A DNA stretch of 64,000 nt from Sphagnum compactum (GCA_965153455.1 OZ234497.1:992001-1056000); one strand, 5' to 3'; shown: positions 39,756 through 53,699, counted from the stretch's first letter. Notes: a model not told the origin generated them from the sequence alone. Translations and numbers: made by a program.

Positions 39756-42575
39756 TTTGTTTTTTCTTGGTTAATGTGATTGCTTCTGAAAAAATATTTC
39801 TGAATTTCCTCAAGGTTTGGTACTTGAAACTTTTTTTTTTTTTTTTTGGGTTCACATTTTCTCTGACAAAGTCTGTAATGCATTGATACATAGTAGCAAC
39901 CATATTTTTTTATGTGAAATTTATAGTTTAGAAGTTGATACAAAAAAATTTATTATGTTTCTATCAATTCAGTATTCAAGTGAGAAACAAAATTATGAAA
40001 TCAGGAAACTCAATGGTATAGTGCTTGTTTAGGGCACTAAGTCGCAAAATGGCTCTTCTGAAAATTGTGCTTAAAAAGTGATAATATGCCACTTTTGAAA
40101 CCGTTTAAACTTAGTGGCCTATTATTTTGTAAGTGGCTAAAGCACCATGTAACCACTTTTGCACTTCAATACTCTATAAATGCAAAGAGCTGTAAATTCA
40201 TTGTTCTCTTGCCGTTAGTATCATCCAGGCACTTGTTTTTAGTGATTCGAACCCTTTGCCAATAGTAAGTTCTAGCATATTCAGCATGATATTTATTGAA
40301 GGTGAAAAATGTGTGAGGTTTTTTGGTTTTTAGATTTGATATAGGTGACAAGAAACAGAGAAGGTGGTGAAGAAATTAGGACATATTGCATATGTTTTTT
40401 TTTTAAAGCATTATTTTCCAGGAACTATAGTGGCACAAGCAATCTTCAAGAGTGAAAGACTGCCCCATCAACTACCAACATTCTAGAAACAAGTTTTTGC
40501 AATTTGAAGTGTTCCTGGTTGTTCTCCCCTCTCAACACACTTTCATTACCATATTTTTCAATGTTGATGTGGGATAGCATAAGTTTGTTGTCATTTATGG
40601 TAAGCATCATAGTTCTATCAAGTGCAACAAGGAGTGATATGGGTGTGTTTACAACATCTTTTTCATAGGTATATGTGTGCAGCCTTGCAATGTGCCAAGT
40701 TAATGGATGATCTTTCTAACTAATTTCTTCCATGCTACAACTTTGTATGCACAACAAAAAAATCAACATGTGGTTCATTGTACCTTGCAAATGGGGCAAA
40801 ACCGACGAAGATTTCAATTAGGGTTTGAAAATCATGAGCTTCTTATTGATGTGCAAGTGCATGGCAACAACGAACAAAACAATTTGTCAAATTAATAGGA
40901 ATCTATGCAGTTGGATGGAGTTGAGGAGTGTAATTATGTTGTAGGAATGCTAGAGAGATGAATTTGAAAAGGTTGCAATGTTATTTTCCACTCATTTGAC
41001 TAGCAATGGGCATGTTTCAAGTCTCATTTTCATAGGTTCAATGTCAATTTCCATAATTGCACACCAAAAAGTCCCAAAATGATTAGAAGAAATTTGCATT
41101 GCTATAAAATAATATTTCAAAATGTAGGTAGAATAAATCTAAAACATGGCTTTGACAAAAAAATCATGAGAAGAAATTGTTTTACTCTTTTGGGAGTTTT
41201 CTAGTCAAGTATTTTAGAATGTCAAACTTGTCTTGTAGATCTTCAAGAAGGTATACTTTGGTATATAGGTGTTTAATCTTGGTAACTATGAAATGGACAA
41301 TGCTACTATAATTCCAAGACCAAAAGTTGAAGAGGGTTTCTTAAACATTGAATAACAACATAACAAATAGACGAATGACAACAAGGTAAAAGTTAAATAT
41401 GTTTTTTTAGTCAATGGAAGTGAAACGTTACATACAATCATTTGATGTATATTTCCTTGCATGTGAAATTTACTTCAATCTACAATTAGATTTTTATTTA
41501 ATCTACTACTTGCTTACATGTACAATGTGGTCTTTGCAATTGTGAAGTTCTTATTGTGACCTTCAAAGGATTGTTCATTATGTTTTCACCAATCATGATC
41601 TATTATAATTAAATGTTGATGATGTGTGTTGCAATTCCATGCCACTAGATGCTATATGTAAAACTAACATGCAAGAATTTGTCATCAAACATTATTAACA
41701 TTACTACAAATATTAAATTGAAAATACACGTATGAAGTTTTGATGCACTGTAGAATGCTGAAGAGTGTGCAACTATAATAGTTGCAAAACTCATGGCCAT
41801 TGTAACTTCAAGATTACCAATTGATCTAAAAAGGTATTAGTGATGTATAAAATGCATGGGTTTAAATCATATTTGATCATATTTGAATAAACAAACAAAG
41901 CAAAAATTATATGTATATTGTCATTAGATGTTGTTAAAACATACTTGAAAACCATAATAACCATAAAGATTTTCAATCCATACACATAAATGAACAATTT
42001 CAAAGTTTGTCATTATCATTTAATATGCAAGGAATTTCATCACCACCCCCAAAAAAAGATTTTTTCATAATTGAATGTTTGCCAAAAAGAAATATCACAT
42101 ATTCAATTACAACCCATGAACAACTTAAGGTACATATTGAAGGCTTACAAAGAAATATTCCTTTCATAACTTCGGAAACTAAGTTTTTCCATTTTTATTT
42201 CCTCAAGGTGAAAGTGCATATGGTGGAAGAATTTCATTACACAATTATCTTATAAAATATCACATGAATATGTTATTTTCTCTCTTTCTTTTATATGAAC
42301 CTTACTTATTATTTAAGTATGATTTACATTATTCAATTCAATTTTTATAACATACTTCAAAAACATGTCTTGAAAAAGATGTTGGAAAATATTAAATCAC
42401 AAAAACCAACAGTGGTAAAAAAACACATAATTAATCATATAATGAAGTTTCATTTGCCATCTAAATTATAAGGCTCACCTAGATGGCATGAATCATATTT
42501 ACAATACTTATTAACGATGGTAGTAGAGTTTGGTATGCTTCATTTTTTTTAATTTTCACATTTGATGAGATGTTG
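39756..42575. other. Intergenic; no gene recognised
   Basis: AT-rich, with short frames only. A T-run of about 17 lies near 39831-39847. Confidence 0.5.
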
Positions 42576-42719
42576 TCATTAAGATGGGTAGAAATTAATC
42601 AATTAGAATAATTAATTAAAAACTTCACATCAATATGACATAACATCTCATTAAGATGGGTAGAAATTAATCAATTAGAATAATTAATTAAAAACTTCAC
42701 ATCAATATGACATGGAGAT
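42576..42719. repeat. Two tandem copies of a 72-bp unit, nearly perfect
   Basis: TCATTAAGATGGGTAG starts at 42576 and 42648. The copies look identical for about 66 bp, implying a recent duplication. Confidence 0.92.
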
Positions 42720-43400
42720 ATTGTCTAGTTGAATGTGCAACTTTATTCCATAGTAAATTTGAACAATTTATGCAAATATATATTAATTATAACAATGGTG
42801 TTATTGGTAAAGTTGGACAACATGTTATTTGATATGAAACTCATTTCTTCATTAATTAAGTCAAAACTTGTATCACCAACAACATAAGTTGCAATAATAT
42901 TAACTTATAAATTCCAATTATACATAAAATTATAGCAGTGAAATACATTGATAGTAAATCATCATATCTTCAAATTAAATTATGATCAAAATCATGATTT
43001 TTTGGATTCCATCCTCTTGACATCTACAAATATAGACCATTTAGTTTTAGAAATACGACATTTTATGAATATTTCAAAAATTATAAATTAAAATAAAATG
43101 ATACATCCTTCCTTTGAACAATATGGAAAATATTCTAGTAGTCTATCATTTATAATTTATAAAAATGAAAAATAACAAGATTTACATATTGACAAACTAT
43201 TTTATTATAATTATTCCCATTATTATTTTCATTTATATAGTTAATAATAAATATAAATGTAAATATTTAATATTAATAACATTACTTCAATTATTATTTA
43301 TTTTTATTATTCATATTATTAGTTCACTCATTAAAGCTATTTATGAACTATAACTTATTAGATTTCCATTTTAACTAATATAGTAATTATTTAGGATTTC

Positions 43401-43428
43401 CTAAACCCTAAACCCTAAACCCTAAACT
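43401..43428. repeat. Short interstitial telomere repeat, (CTAAACC)4
   Basis: Four exact 7-bp units of the plant-type telomere repeat stand in otherwise AT-rich DNA. Confidence 0.9.
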
Positions 43429-43768
43429 GAAAATAAAAATTATATATCAGTAATCATTGAATTATTAATAATTAATAAATATCAATTATAAATTTGAAAT
43501 ATAAAAACTTAAAACTATATATTAATATTTGCTTGTAATTATTATATTAATTTAATAATACTTCATAATTGATTAATTATAATAATAAGAATGTGATTTG
43601 TAGCTAGCCTAGGTTAAATTATTATTATTATTATTTTTATATATCATTATGTCACTTGTTAGAGCTATTATGATTTATTACAATTAATTTTTCATTTTTA
43701 ATAAGTAACAATTAATTCTTAATAATTACTTCAGTAATTATAGAATTATGTTTCCTATCATTCTAATA

Positions 43769-43797
43769 TCATCATCATCATCATCATCATCATCATT
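43769..43797. repeat. (ATC)n microsatellite
   Basis: About nine to ten ATC triplets in very AT-rich sequence. Confidence 0.85.
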
Positions 43798-44629
43798 ATG
43801 ATCATTATGTAATAAGATATTATTATTTAAAAATTTCATTAAAAAATAATAGTGAAATTTAGTTTTTTATTACATGTTATTAATATAAATATATAATATA
43901 AAATTAATAAAATTAATAATAAATTTGTAATAATTGTAAGAAGTATAATAAAATGGTTTAGATAAACTTGTAATATGGGCAAAATATATTTAACAAATAT
44001 CCTACATAAAATTTTATTATACCCAAAATATACACTATTTAGTGTAACCATAATATCAAGGCCATTTATGCTAATAATAATACTTGAATACACATTTAAT
44101 ATGGGTGTTCATATAAATTCAAAACGAATCCCAACAAAAATATTGCAACCAATGAATTTATCAAATGGAGTGATCAAAACATAACCCACCTAGATGACTT
44201 CGACATCATCTAGGTATCTAAGTTTTTAAAATTTTAGTTTACATAGCTCATGGCTAGATAGATAAGTAAGCCTAATTACCTACTTGACCCCCATACTATC
44301 TAACCTCTTAGAGTTTTTGTGGCCTTCAAGTATGCACTATTTGAAACAACCCACAACCCATCATAATAATGGTGGCCTCAAATTATTTACTCCATGGTAT
44401 TGTTAGATTTACAATCCAACTATCAAGAATTAACCCAATTATTGATTGCTCCTTCACAAAAGTTCACCAATTCGTGCCATAGATGTATTAAAAAATGATC
44501 ACATCAACATTATGTAATTCAAATTGAAAAAAATATATATATACCACACCTACTTTACAAACATAAGTATTTGCCCATTGAAACAACACAAGTTGCCAAA
44601 AAGTTCATACTTATATTTGGAACTCTAAC

Positions 44630-45640
44630 ATTTTTTGGAGGTATACAATTCACACCAATCTTTCATGCATTTTTCAATGTTAGGAAAGCCAACATTAACC
44701 TTCTAAAACACAATCGCTAGAGGAAGGGTGTCCATAGATTTAGCCAATTGTAATGCATGGATGTCTGCATACACTCAGTGAAGTATAGCCATTGTGTGGT
44801 CACAAAGAATTTGACCACCCAATTGGCATTCTTCAACAATAGCCTTAATAATTGTTAAGTGATTTGTCGTGGACCTATTTATGGCTGTTTCAAATAGTCC
44901 AAAGGTCATCCCCAATTGGTATGTTTTCATCAGGAGATTGGGAGCCTCCACCCACATCAACATGTAGTTGTACCTCACCATCCTTGTCATCATTATCATC
45001 ATCACCATCATCATTAAAGGCCAATATCAAATCATCCATAAAAGGTGTTATAAATAAGACATTCAAACCTCCCCTTTGTGAACCAAAATATGTCCCACAA
45101 ACTCCAAAATAATGGATTATGAAATATCCATTGTGAACAAAATGATCGCAATTGGTGCTTACACAAGTTGTCTCCAATTGCCCATTCACAGGAGCAACGA
45201 GCATACATAGTGTAGGGCTTAAGGGACCACATACTGGATTGAATAATGGTGTCTTATGACATAACATGCCATGGTTCTTCAATATTTGTTGGAGAATTCA
45301 AATGCCCTTTCATGATGGTGTGGGCCTACAATGTGCCATCCTCCACAATCTTTTTGACATTATGGTTTTAAATAATTCCCTATCTCTTTGCCTCTTGAAC
45401 ATGGAGATAATGTGTTGACATTGGGTTGGTGAACCTCCAAACCAACCAAGCAACTCTTCGGGCCTTTGTTCCTTTTGTGTCATGTTTCAACCACCATTTG
45501 ATTGCGCCATGATAAGCTTCAATGCTTACTTGGGTGTCTTGATTTGCATGAGGAACTCAATGCACTCCAACCATCCACACCTTTACATCATGATATATAA
45601 AACCATTTGGTAGAACATAGATAGGTTTATGTAATAAGTA
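44630..45640 (-). pseudogene. MULE transposase relic, C-terminal part with SWIM zinc finger
   Basis: From right to left: PHANQDTQVSIEAYHG and then IKWWLKHDTKGTKARR (about 45565-45450), WLVWRFTNPMSTHYL, and the SWIM motif CSCEWAIGDNLCKH (about 45205-45163, C-x-C-x8-C-x-H). An acidic DDGDDDNDDKDGE stretch and a C-terminal tail, IEKCMKDWCELYTS, near 44.65 kb follow. Stops and frameshifts interrupt it. It continues the protein that begins at 50640 and breaks off at 49318. Confidence 0.82.
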
Positions 45641-46429
45641 TGATTAATATATGTTTTATGGACAGACTAAGGTTAGATACAACTTTATCATGAAATATAA
45701 ATACAAATGAGATATTGATTTGGGTACATTCACAAAGATAGGAGCCATAGGAACTGTAACCAATGTTTGTTTTTCATGTTTTCGTATCAAAAATTATACT
45801 AATATTGCACATTTCTTTTATATGTTTTGATGTTAATGTTTTTAATATATTGTGGAAACATGTGCAATAATTTGAAATGAATATAATGAAATTTGAATTT
45901 TCAAAAACATTGATTAATCATTATAACCAATGCTTTACATTTTCATTAGAAGAAATCCTTCAAAATGCAACTAATGCATTTGCAATTACATGCAATTAAT
46001 TGTCATTTACAACTAGTTTTAATTATTTTTGCAACTATTTTGCACCTTTCACCATTCTTGCAACTATGCTACAACCATATTTGCAACTAATGACTTTTTC
46101 ATCCTACACATTAGAATTTTTTTCATCCATGATCATGCCCATATGTCCCATTAGTTATAATCGAACCAAACTTAATCGTGTTACTAAGGTGTCAAGATAG
46201 CCCCTGGTGGTATACATAGGTGTATTGGGAAACTTTTGAAAAGTGTGTGTACTTTTTGCTAAGTTCTATTAGGGGTAGGATGAAAGTATGTTTCCATTGG
46301 TGTATTTATAAAGTTGTATTTAAGCAAATTAACTACCTACCTACCTATACATGTTTTTTTACCTAATTAACTTAACTTATCAACCTATCTACTTATATGT
46401 TGACCTACCTACCTAACATAAGCTACCTA

Positions 46430-47790
46430 CTTATTAATTACTTATAATTTTTTTAAATAATTGTTGATTAATAGTTCATATTTGTATTATAAATAATATT
46501 TCAATATTATTCAATATATTAGTTTCTATGTTTTATATGAATTATTAATCAATTAATTATAACTAACTAATTAGTTAATTATTATTTAGATCATAATGGT
46601 TAATGTAATGATATTGTAGTTATATTTAAATTTTTATTATTCAAGAAATTTAATCAATAACTTATAATAATTTAATAAAATATATATTTAACATTCATTA
46701 ATTGCTTCGTATTTTAATTATTTATTTGATTATTGAAAAACCATTAATGAAATCTTATAACTAATACGTGAGTTAATTAATTTATATTTATATAATAATT
46801 ATTAATGTTTTGATATTTTTATTATTTACGAGATTATTATTTAATAACTCATAAGTCATAAATTGGTTTATTAATTATATTATTTTAATATTTCATTTTT
46901 TAGTTTCTAAATATTAATTAATAATGTATAACTATTATGTTAGTTGGTTATTATTTAGATATTAATTACTGATATTTAATATTTTCATCACTTATTTGAT
47001 TATTTAAAATTATTCATGAAAATTTATAACTAATATGTTAGTTAATTACTTATTATTTAGATACTAATTATTAATTGGTTAGTATTTTAAATATTTATTT
47101 TTACACTAAAAAACTTATCAGTAATAATTTGTTTAATTAGTTATTATTTCAATCATTTATTTTTCTATATATGAATTATGAATTAATAATTTATAACTAA
47201 ATGAATTAGTTAATTTATTATTTTATAACTATTAATTTATAATTATTTAGCTTATAAAATAGTTAATTAGTTAATTTCTATTTAGATGTATTTATTAATT
47301 GGTTAATATTTTAAGTATCTAATTTTAGATTGAAAAATATCAAAAAATATATATTAGCAATATTTTTTTAATTAGTTATTATTTCAGTCATTTATTTTTC
47401 TATATATGAATTATGAATTAATAACTTATAACTTAATAGATTAGTTAATTGATTATTATATAATTAATAATGAATAATTATTAAAATTATTAAAATTTTA
47501 AATATTTACTAATCTATTTAATTTTTAATTGATTATGATTATAATTAATAATTGGTTAATATTTGAAATATTAATTTTAGGACTAAAAATTATTAACAAA
47601 ACATTATAAGTAATAATCTAATTAATTAGTTTTTATTTCAGTCATTTATTTTTGTATAAATTATGAATTTATAACTAAATGAATTAGTTAATTGATTATT
47701 GTATAAGTATTAATTAATAATTATTTAACTTATTAAATAATTAGTTACTTACTTATATACCTAGTTATATAGTTTACAAAATTAAAAAGG
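46430..47790. repeat. AT-rich satellite-like array, period about 235-255 bp
   Basis: TAATTAGTTATTATTTCA followed by TCATTTATTTTT.TATA begins at 47134, 47369 and, with changes, 47623. More diverged relatives built of TAATTAGTTAATTATT-type words extend left to about 46430. Confidence 0.7.
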
Positions 47791-48573
47791 AGGATAGAAG
47801 ATATGGGATGAACTTTTTAGTTACAACTAAGTTGCAACTTCAATTTTAATTCCACATGTTTGGTCTTCCACTTTAGTTTTGAGAACTATATAGTGAAGAA
47901 GCTTTGTCCTACATTTCCACATAAAAAACACATGTCAATTGGGATGAGCCAATCAAAAGAGTTTAACCTTTTGAGGAATTTAACCCTCAAGGTTAAACCC
48001 AAATGAAGTAAAAAATATGTATCTATCTGCCTACCTACCCAGTCCCACCTACCCACCTAAATATTGATTTAAATTTATTTTGACCAAAATTCAAAAATGC
48101 TACATGGCATATTAGTATTATGCCATGTGTCACAATCTAAATTCATTAAAAATAGACAATGAGGATCCACCATCTATTTTTAAAACAAATTTTTTCAAAC
48201 CTTTTTAATTTACCACGTGTCATTATGCAAGTTGCTGATTTTATGGTAATATACGGATGGTGAAGTATTTGTCGACCATTGACTTCACCCACATTTGCAA
48301 CTAGTGTTTTATGCAACTTGTTTAATGCAACTAAATAATTTTTGTAACAAATGTCTTTTGCAACTAGAATGTAGTTGCAAATGGTAGTTGATTTTTTCAA
48401 GTTTTCTTCTAGTCTTTTATTACTTGAAATAGCTCATAAATGACTCTTAAAGGACTTGAAAATGACATAATTTTGGAGAGACTCTTAAAACATATATTCA
48501 CATAAGAGTATAATGTAACACATTTTTGAGTCAAAAGGACTTTCTTATGACTTTTGCAACTTACAAATGGAAT

Positions 48574-48575
<2 letters not shown>

Positions 48576-48606
<31 letters not shown>
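48576..48606. repeat. (TA)n microsatellite
   Basis: About 15 uninterrupted TA/AT units. Confidence 0.9.
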
Positions 48607-48608
<2 letters not shown>

Positions 48609-48727
48609 TTTTAGAATAAATAGTCACCAAAGTCCTTACTAAGGGTGCACCCCTAGCTCTTTATTTTATGAATGTAGCCATTTACAAAATCCATGATGTT
48701 GATTCTGAAATTTCTTGAACAAGCTAA

Positions 48728-49200
48728 AATAATATTATGAAATTTAAATACATGTGACATGGGTATTACAATAACTAAGATGCTAGACTTGAAAATAACT
48801 TACACAAGTTAAAAACCCCATATTACAATACCTATGTCAAACTTGTACTATAAATAATATGTATGTCACACATCGATAATATTATGAAATTTAAATACAT
48901 ATGACACATGGGTATTGCGATAACTAGGATGTTGGATTTGAAAATAACAAGTCAAAAGCCCCATATTGCAATACCTAGGTTCAATTTACTAAAAAAAAAT
49001 ATGTATGTTACATGGATAATGTTATGAAATTTAAAGACATATGACATGGGTATTGCAATAACTAGGATGTTGGACTTGAAAATATCTTCAACAAGCTAAA
49101 AGCCCCCATATTGCAATACCTATGTTAAACTTGTTACTTATGTCATAGGGATAAGATTATGGAACTCAAATATACATAACATGCATATTGCAATATGTTC
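48728..49200. repeat. Tandem repeat, 3.3 copies of about 140 bp
   Basis: AAT.TTATGAAATTTAAA starts at 48731, 48878 and 49018, with a degenerate fourth near 49153. Each unit carries GGTATTRC.ATAACTA, a (G/C)TTGAAAATA block and the word RCAATACCTA. Confidence 0.9.
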
Positions 49201-49317
49201 AATGTTAACCTTAGAATGTTAATACATATGTCATGTAATATATTCTAAATTACTAATAATATACAACCCAAAATAAAATGTGATTTGAACACACTTATTG
49301 AACCTATCATAATGAGC

Positions 49318-50640
49318 TCAAAAATAATTGTGAAATCCAATGCCCCCAAAATCCTCCATAGTAGTCATCAACAACTTCTTTTGTGTGCGCCCAACAAAAT
49401 CCTCAATTTCTTCATATTCAATGGACTTGTATGTGGTGACCTTCAAACCTTGGAAGATGCGGTCATTCAAATCTCCATCCTTTGGCACCTTTGAAATGAT
49501 GTTTTCTTTCAATTTTTCGAAACATGCCATGCACACAAGTACATGGCACATTTTCATCCTTCCACACATGATTACAAGTTTTTTAATCATCCATTAACAA
49601 AAGAATGATAATTCAACCCAATATGAAAAAACATAAACAACAAATCAAAAGGAAAATGCAAACACACCCATAACCACATGAGAATATTGAAAAAACATTT
49701 TAATAATAGATCTTTGAAAACAAAACTACACAAAACAAAATGGGACAAGGTAGGTAAATTGTGTGTTGCACTTGATTGCATGATGCTTTTGAGGGGCATC
49801 ATCTATAATGAAACATGAAGGCCTCCAAGTGGAATCCTCTTTCAAGGTGCTTTCTTTCAACATTAGTAACCATTGTAAGTCCAATTCTATTTGCCGACTT
49901 GTGATTACCCATGTTATCAACAATCCTTGACGATGGTGGTCAAATACCATCAAGGTGAAAAGGTGGTACCTTTGTACATTGGTACCAAAGGTTACATCCA
50001 TGGAAATTGTTCCATTTATGCCCAAACTCCAACAACCAAACAATTTGCAATGGTGTGTGTATGCCAATTGTGAAGGGTAATCCTTTGTTTTGTCTTCCTC
50101 TTGCAAAAAGAAGACATTTTCATGATGTTCCAAAGTCCACATATGCACTCATGTGGTCATTAGGATGATGTTTCCAACTTTCTTTCCTAATTTTATTCTC
50201 GTAGTATCGAATGGTCCTTTGAGTCGAAAAATTTATCTACACAAGCTTCTTTTCTGAGAAGTCATGCATTGTACCATATCTTCTTATGCTCTTCATATAT
50301 TTGCTTAATGGTCAAACCATTGTCCAATTGATCTTGAATCTAAGCCTTCAACTCTGGATAAATACGGCTTGCATATCGAGATTTACATGATTAAAAATCA
50401 TGATCAAGTGCCCCATGGACTGGAGTACCATCCTCATGAGTTGCTCTTGATGATACCAAGCAATTTTTGCAACATTTGGATACTTGTATAAATGTTTCAT
50501 GGAAAACTTTGCAATGCACGTTCGATTTTTTAATTTGGGATGCCTAGGATCACCATGGTGGTCCTATGGTCCAAAGTTGCAATGATACCTACATGCATAC
50601 ACAAGACAATGGTATTGGGATGATTATGTCATATCCACAT
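49318..50640 (-). pseudogene. MULE transposase relic, N-terminal and catalytic part
   Basis: From right to left: HGDPRHPKLKNRTCIAKFS (about 50560), ALDHDF.SCKSRYASRIYPE and DNGLTIKQIYEEHKKIWY (about 50310). MDVTFGTNVQRYHLFTLMVFD follows (about 50020-49960; first catalytic Asp in MDVTF), then PSCFIIDDAP (second Asp, about 49810). After a roughly 140-nt unrelated stretch come YLCAWHVSKN (about 49540) and then GDLNDRIFQGLKVTTYKSI..EEIEDFVGR (about 49470-49390). Frameshifts and stops are present. Order and motifs match Mutator-like transposases; the rest of the protein lies at 45640-44630. Confidence 0.85.
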
Positions 50641-51276
50641 AGATCCACATTTCAAGTTCATTTATGAATATGCACTATTTACGAATGATGACCAAGGTGA
50701 CTATCGATGTTTGGCCTTTTCAAGTCAACTTCTAATTGTTCATATTGCCATTATATGAATTGGCAAGAAACACTTTTATAATTCTTCATTCTCTAAATGT
50801 ATTTTCCCACATTTGCTCATAGTATGTAACCTGCCATGACATCCTCTACATTCTCAAAACCTTGTCGAGTTTTGTGCATCAAAATAAAGGAGGTTGCATC
50901 TTGAACATGAACATGTTTCAATGGGTGAACCATGGTGTACTCCAATGTGTGTCCCACCTATTCTCTAAACAAGTACAAGCACAAACTATATTAAAGCAAA
51001 TAAATTATAATAGATGGGTACACATCTTTACTTGCCAATACCCATGGAAATGTTTTATCATAGCCACAAATTAGTAATGTTTATGTTGGCATTGGCATAC
51101 AAAATCAAAACAAAAAGTAGATGTCATAATATATATCAAGAAGTGAAAACATGTACAAGGACATGCAATACTAATGTTCTAATGCTAAGACATTGTTAAA
51201 CATATGCAATACATTTAATTGCATTACATTTTAAAATAGTACCCATGCCTTAATATCGTACCTAAGTTATATACAA
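50641..51276. other. Spacer between the MULE relic and the 95-bp array; nothing recognised
   Basis: AT-rich with only short frames. The MULE terminal repeat would be expected here, but none was identified. Confidence 0.4.
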
Positions 51277-51775
51277 GCAATACATATGTTCCAATTTTGA
51301 CTATGGGTTATGTAATACCTATTGTATCACTATTATATGCATTAAAAATTATTGAGACATTCTCAAAACTATGCAATACTTATGGTCCGAATTTGCCTAG
51401 CTTGGTTACAATACTTATGATGTAACTATTATAACCATTACGTATTATTGAAACATTCTCAATACTATGCAATACCTATGTTCCAATTTCGCCTATGTGT
51501 TACAAAACTTATGGTATCATTGTTATAACCATTACATATTGTTGAAACATTCTTAAAACTATGTTATACCTAGGTTCCAATTTTGCTTAGGCGCTACAAA
51601 ACTTATGATATCATTGTTATAACCATTACATATTATTGAAACATTCTCAAACTATGCAATACCTATGTTCCAATTTGTTGTAGACGTTACAATACCTATG
51701 ATATCATTGTTATAGCCATGAAAAATTATTGAAACAATATCAAAACTATGCAATACCTATGATTTTAGTATTCCC
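51277..51775. repeat. Tandem array of a 95-bp unit, five copies plus
   Basis: GCAATAC.TATG begins at 51277, 51373, 51469, 51563 (altered), 51656 and 51750, a spacing of 93-96 bp. Units share GTTCCAATTT, TTACAA.ACTTATG, ATCATTGTTATAACCATTA and TATTGAAACATTCTCAA. Confidence 0.93.
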
Positions 51776-52438
51776 AATAAAAGATCACATCAAATCATGT
51801 GTCTAGATGAAGATAATCAAATGGTGATCAAATGTCAAGAAACTTCAATGATCAAAACAAACCATTTAATTATTGTTCAAAATTGTAATGAATGGGGTTT
51901 ATTTAGTAATCATTATTTGGTGAAAGATTAACCCAAACTATTTTTTGGTAAATTGACAAGTTGTTGTTTGTTTTATTAATGTAAATCATGGCTTTCATGT
52001 CAATGTTAATTCTTTAGCAATTCATATTGTTGATGTCTATGCATTTTGATTTTGACACTCATGGACCTCTTTATGTTTGGCCACTTTCAATACCTATGTT
52101 CATGTGCTATGTAGTAATGTCAACACCTAAGATGTCATAATGTAATATGTAATTTAGCTTGAAATATTAAATAATTTGTTATATTACTTATCGATATGAA
52201 AAATAAAACAACAATCATGAATGAAGTGAAAGAGGGTTTAATGGTAATTCAAGATGCAAAGTCTTCAAATGTCATACTTTCATATTGCACTCGCTCCTTT
52301 ATATTCTTCTTCAATAACTCCTAGCCACCTTTCCCATAATAATGTCTAAACCCTAAACATATTAACAACCTTACAACCCCATGTTGATTTTATTGATCTA
52401 ATACAAAAAAGGCCTCACGTTTCTAGATTGTCGATTTT
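51776..52438. other. Intergenic; nothing recognised
   Basis: AT-rich, with one further isolated CAATACCTATGTTC word near 52088, like the unit of the neighbouring array. Confidence 0.5.
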
Positions 52439-52860
52439 AGTGGGCCCATGTTTTGGGGCCAAGGGGAGGAATTTCATTGTTTTTATGGAAATAAATAGGG
52501 GAGGAAAGAATCCCAAAAGTGGAAGGCAGTAATGGCCCACACTTCCCTACTTTGAAATGGTGGACCCATACATCCTTACTTTTAAAAAGTGGGATTGGAT
52601 TGAAGATGTTCTTCATTTGTTGTCTTCATCATGCTAATTGGTACCATTTTAGTGGGCCCACGTTTTGGGGCCAGGGGGAAGAAGTCAATTGTTTTTATGG
52701 AAATAATAGGGGAGGAAGGAATCCAAAAAATGAAGGGATATAAGAGTCCACACTTCCTTACTTTGAAATGGTGGATCCACACACCATTATTTTAAAACAC
52801 TAGGACCAAACTGAAGACTTTATTCATCCGTTTGTCTTCATCGTGGTAAGTGTTTTTTTT
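52439..52860. repeat. Two tandem copies of a 212-bp unit
   Basis: AGTGGGCCCA.GTTTTGGGGCC starts at 52439 and 52651. Both copies continue through TTGTTTTTATGGAAATAA, TACTTTGAAATGGTGGA.CC and TTGTCTTCATC at about 85% identity. Confidence 0.92.
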
Positions 52861-53699
52861 TCAATTTTAATTTTAGCTAGTTTGATACTTGCGAATCTTT
52901 ACTGAATAAAATTGCCACGTGGACACATGGAATGTCTATCTATCCAACTACATGCTTAGCAAATTTGTAGTTTATATTAGATTAGGGAAATAAAATGACC
53001 AAGTCTGATTTGCTACTTCTAAGCCTTCTAAGTCAAATTTGCAGCTACAGTCCATCATCCCTACTTTGGTTTTTTGCTAATGATTATTATTTTAAATCTA
53101 TTTTAAAGCTAATAACTATATGAGGAATCAAACTCTGACCAAAAAATGCCTTACCCACTGTAGTATAAAGCCTAACTTGCGAAACAAAAAAAATCAATAA
53201 TTATATTGAATGCAAAAAGAAGCCCAAACAAGGAGGTTGGATGTAGATTGGCCTCAAGCCTCAACTTTCTACACCATACCGAACTTTTCTATCCTTTTAG
53301 TTTTGAATCGTTGCACCAAAAGGAAAGGTCTTTGAAGTGAAGAACTTGTAGTTAATTGATTATGTGAATCACATGTTCCAAATGCATGGTTAATCTGTTC
53401 CACGTAGTTTAATCTTCATGAAAGTTAGTGTAAAAAAACAATGTTCATCTTCAACGGAAGCAATAATTTACACAACAAGTTTAGCTAGCTTGATGTACTT
53501 CGAGATTTCAACTTCAAGAAATTGTGAGGAAGTAAAGGTTTTCCATAACTTGGTTATTGGGTTGACATCAAAAGGTTTTTGCATTACCAACTTAACATTC
53601 TTTGTCATGGTGAGAATAAATCAAAAATCTTTGAAAGTCAAGAAACAAGCCTGGAGCCCATACCTCATTAATCCTACCTTTTTAGGCTAACATAGGGCT
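52861..53699. other. Intergenic; no gene recognised
   Basis: A 90-codon forward frame (53418-53690) has no known homology. The 3' end of the hAT relic may extend here undetected. Confidence 0.45.

Larger units (their letters stand above)
45641..49317. other. About 3.7-kb insertion between the two MULE halves; AT-rich and repeat-filled
   Basis: Very AT-rich, no genes. TTGCAACTA-like motifs cluster at both sides (about 45965-46090 and 48290-48390). The interior holds a satellite-like AT array, a (TA)n run and a roughly 140-bp repeat, listed separately. No terminal repeats or target duplication could be defined. Confidence 0.65.

Noticed and set aside
43401-43428. Telomere end
   Set aside because: Only four units with ordinary sequence on both sides; an interstitial repeat.
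51277-51775. Regular repeats resembling a CRISPR array
   Set aside because: The whole 95-bp unit is repeated with no unique spacers, and the window is plant nuclear DNA.
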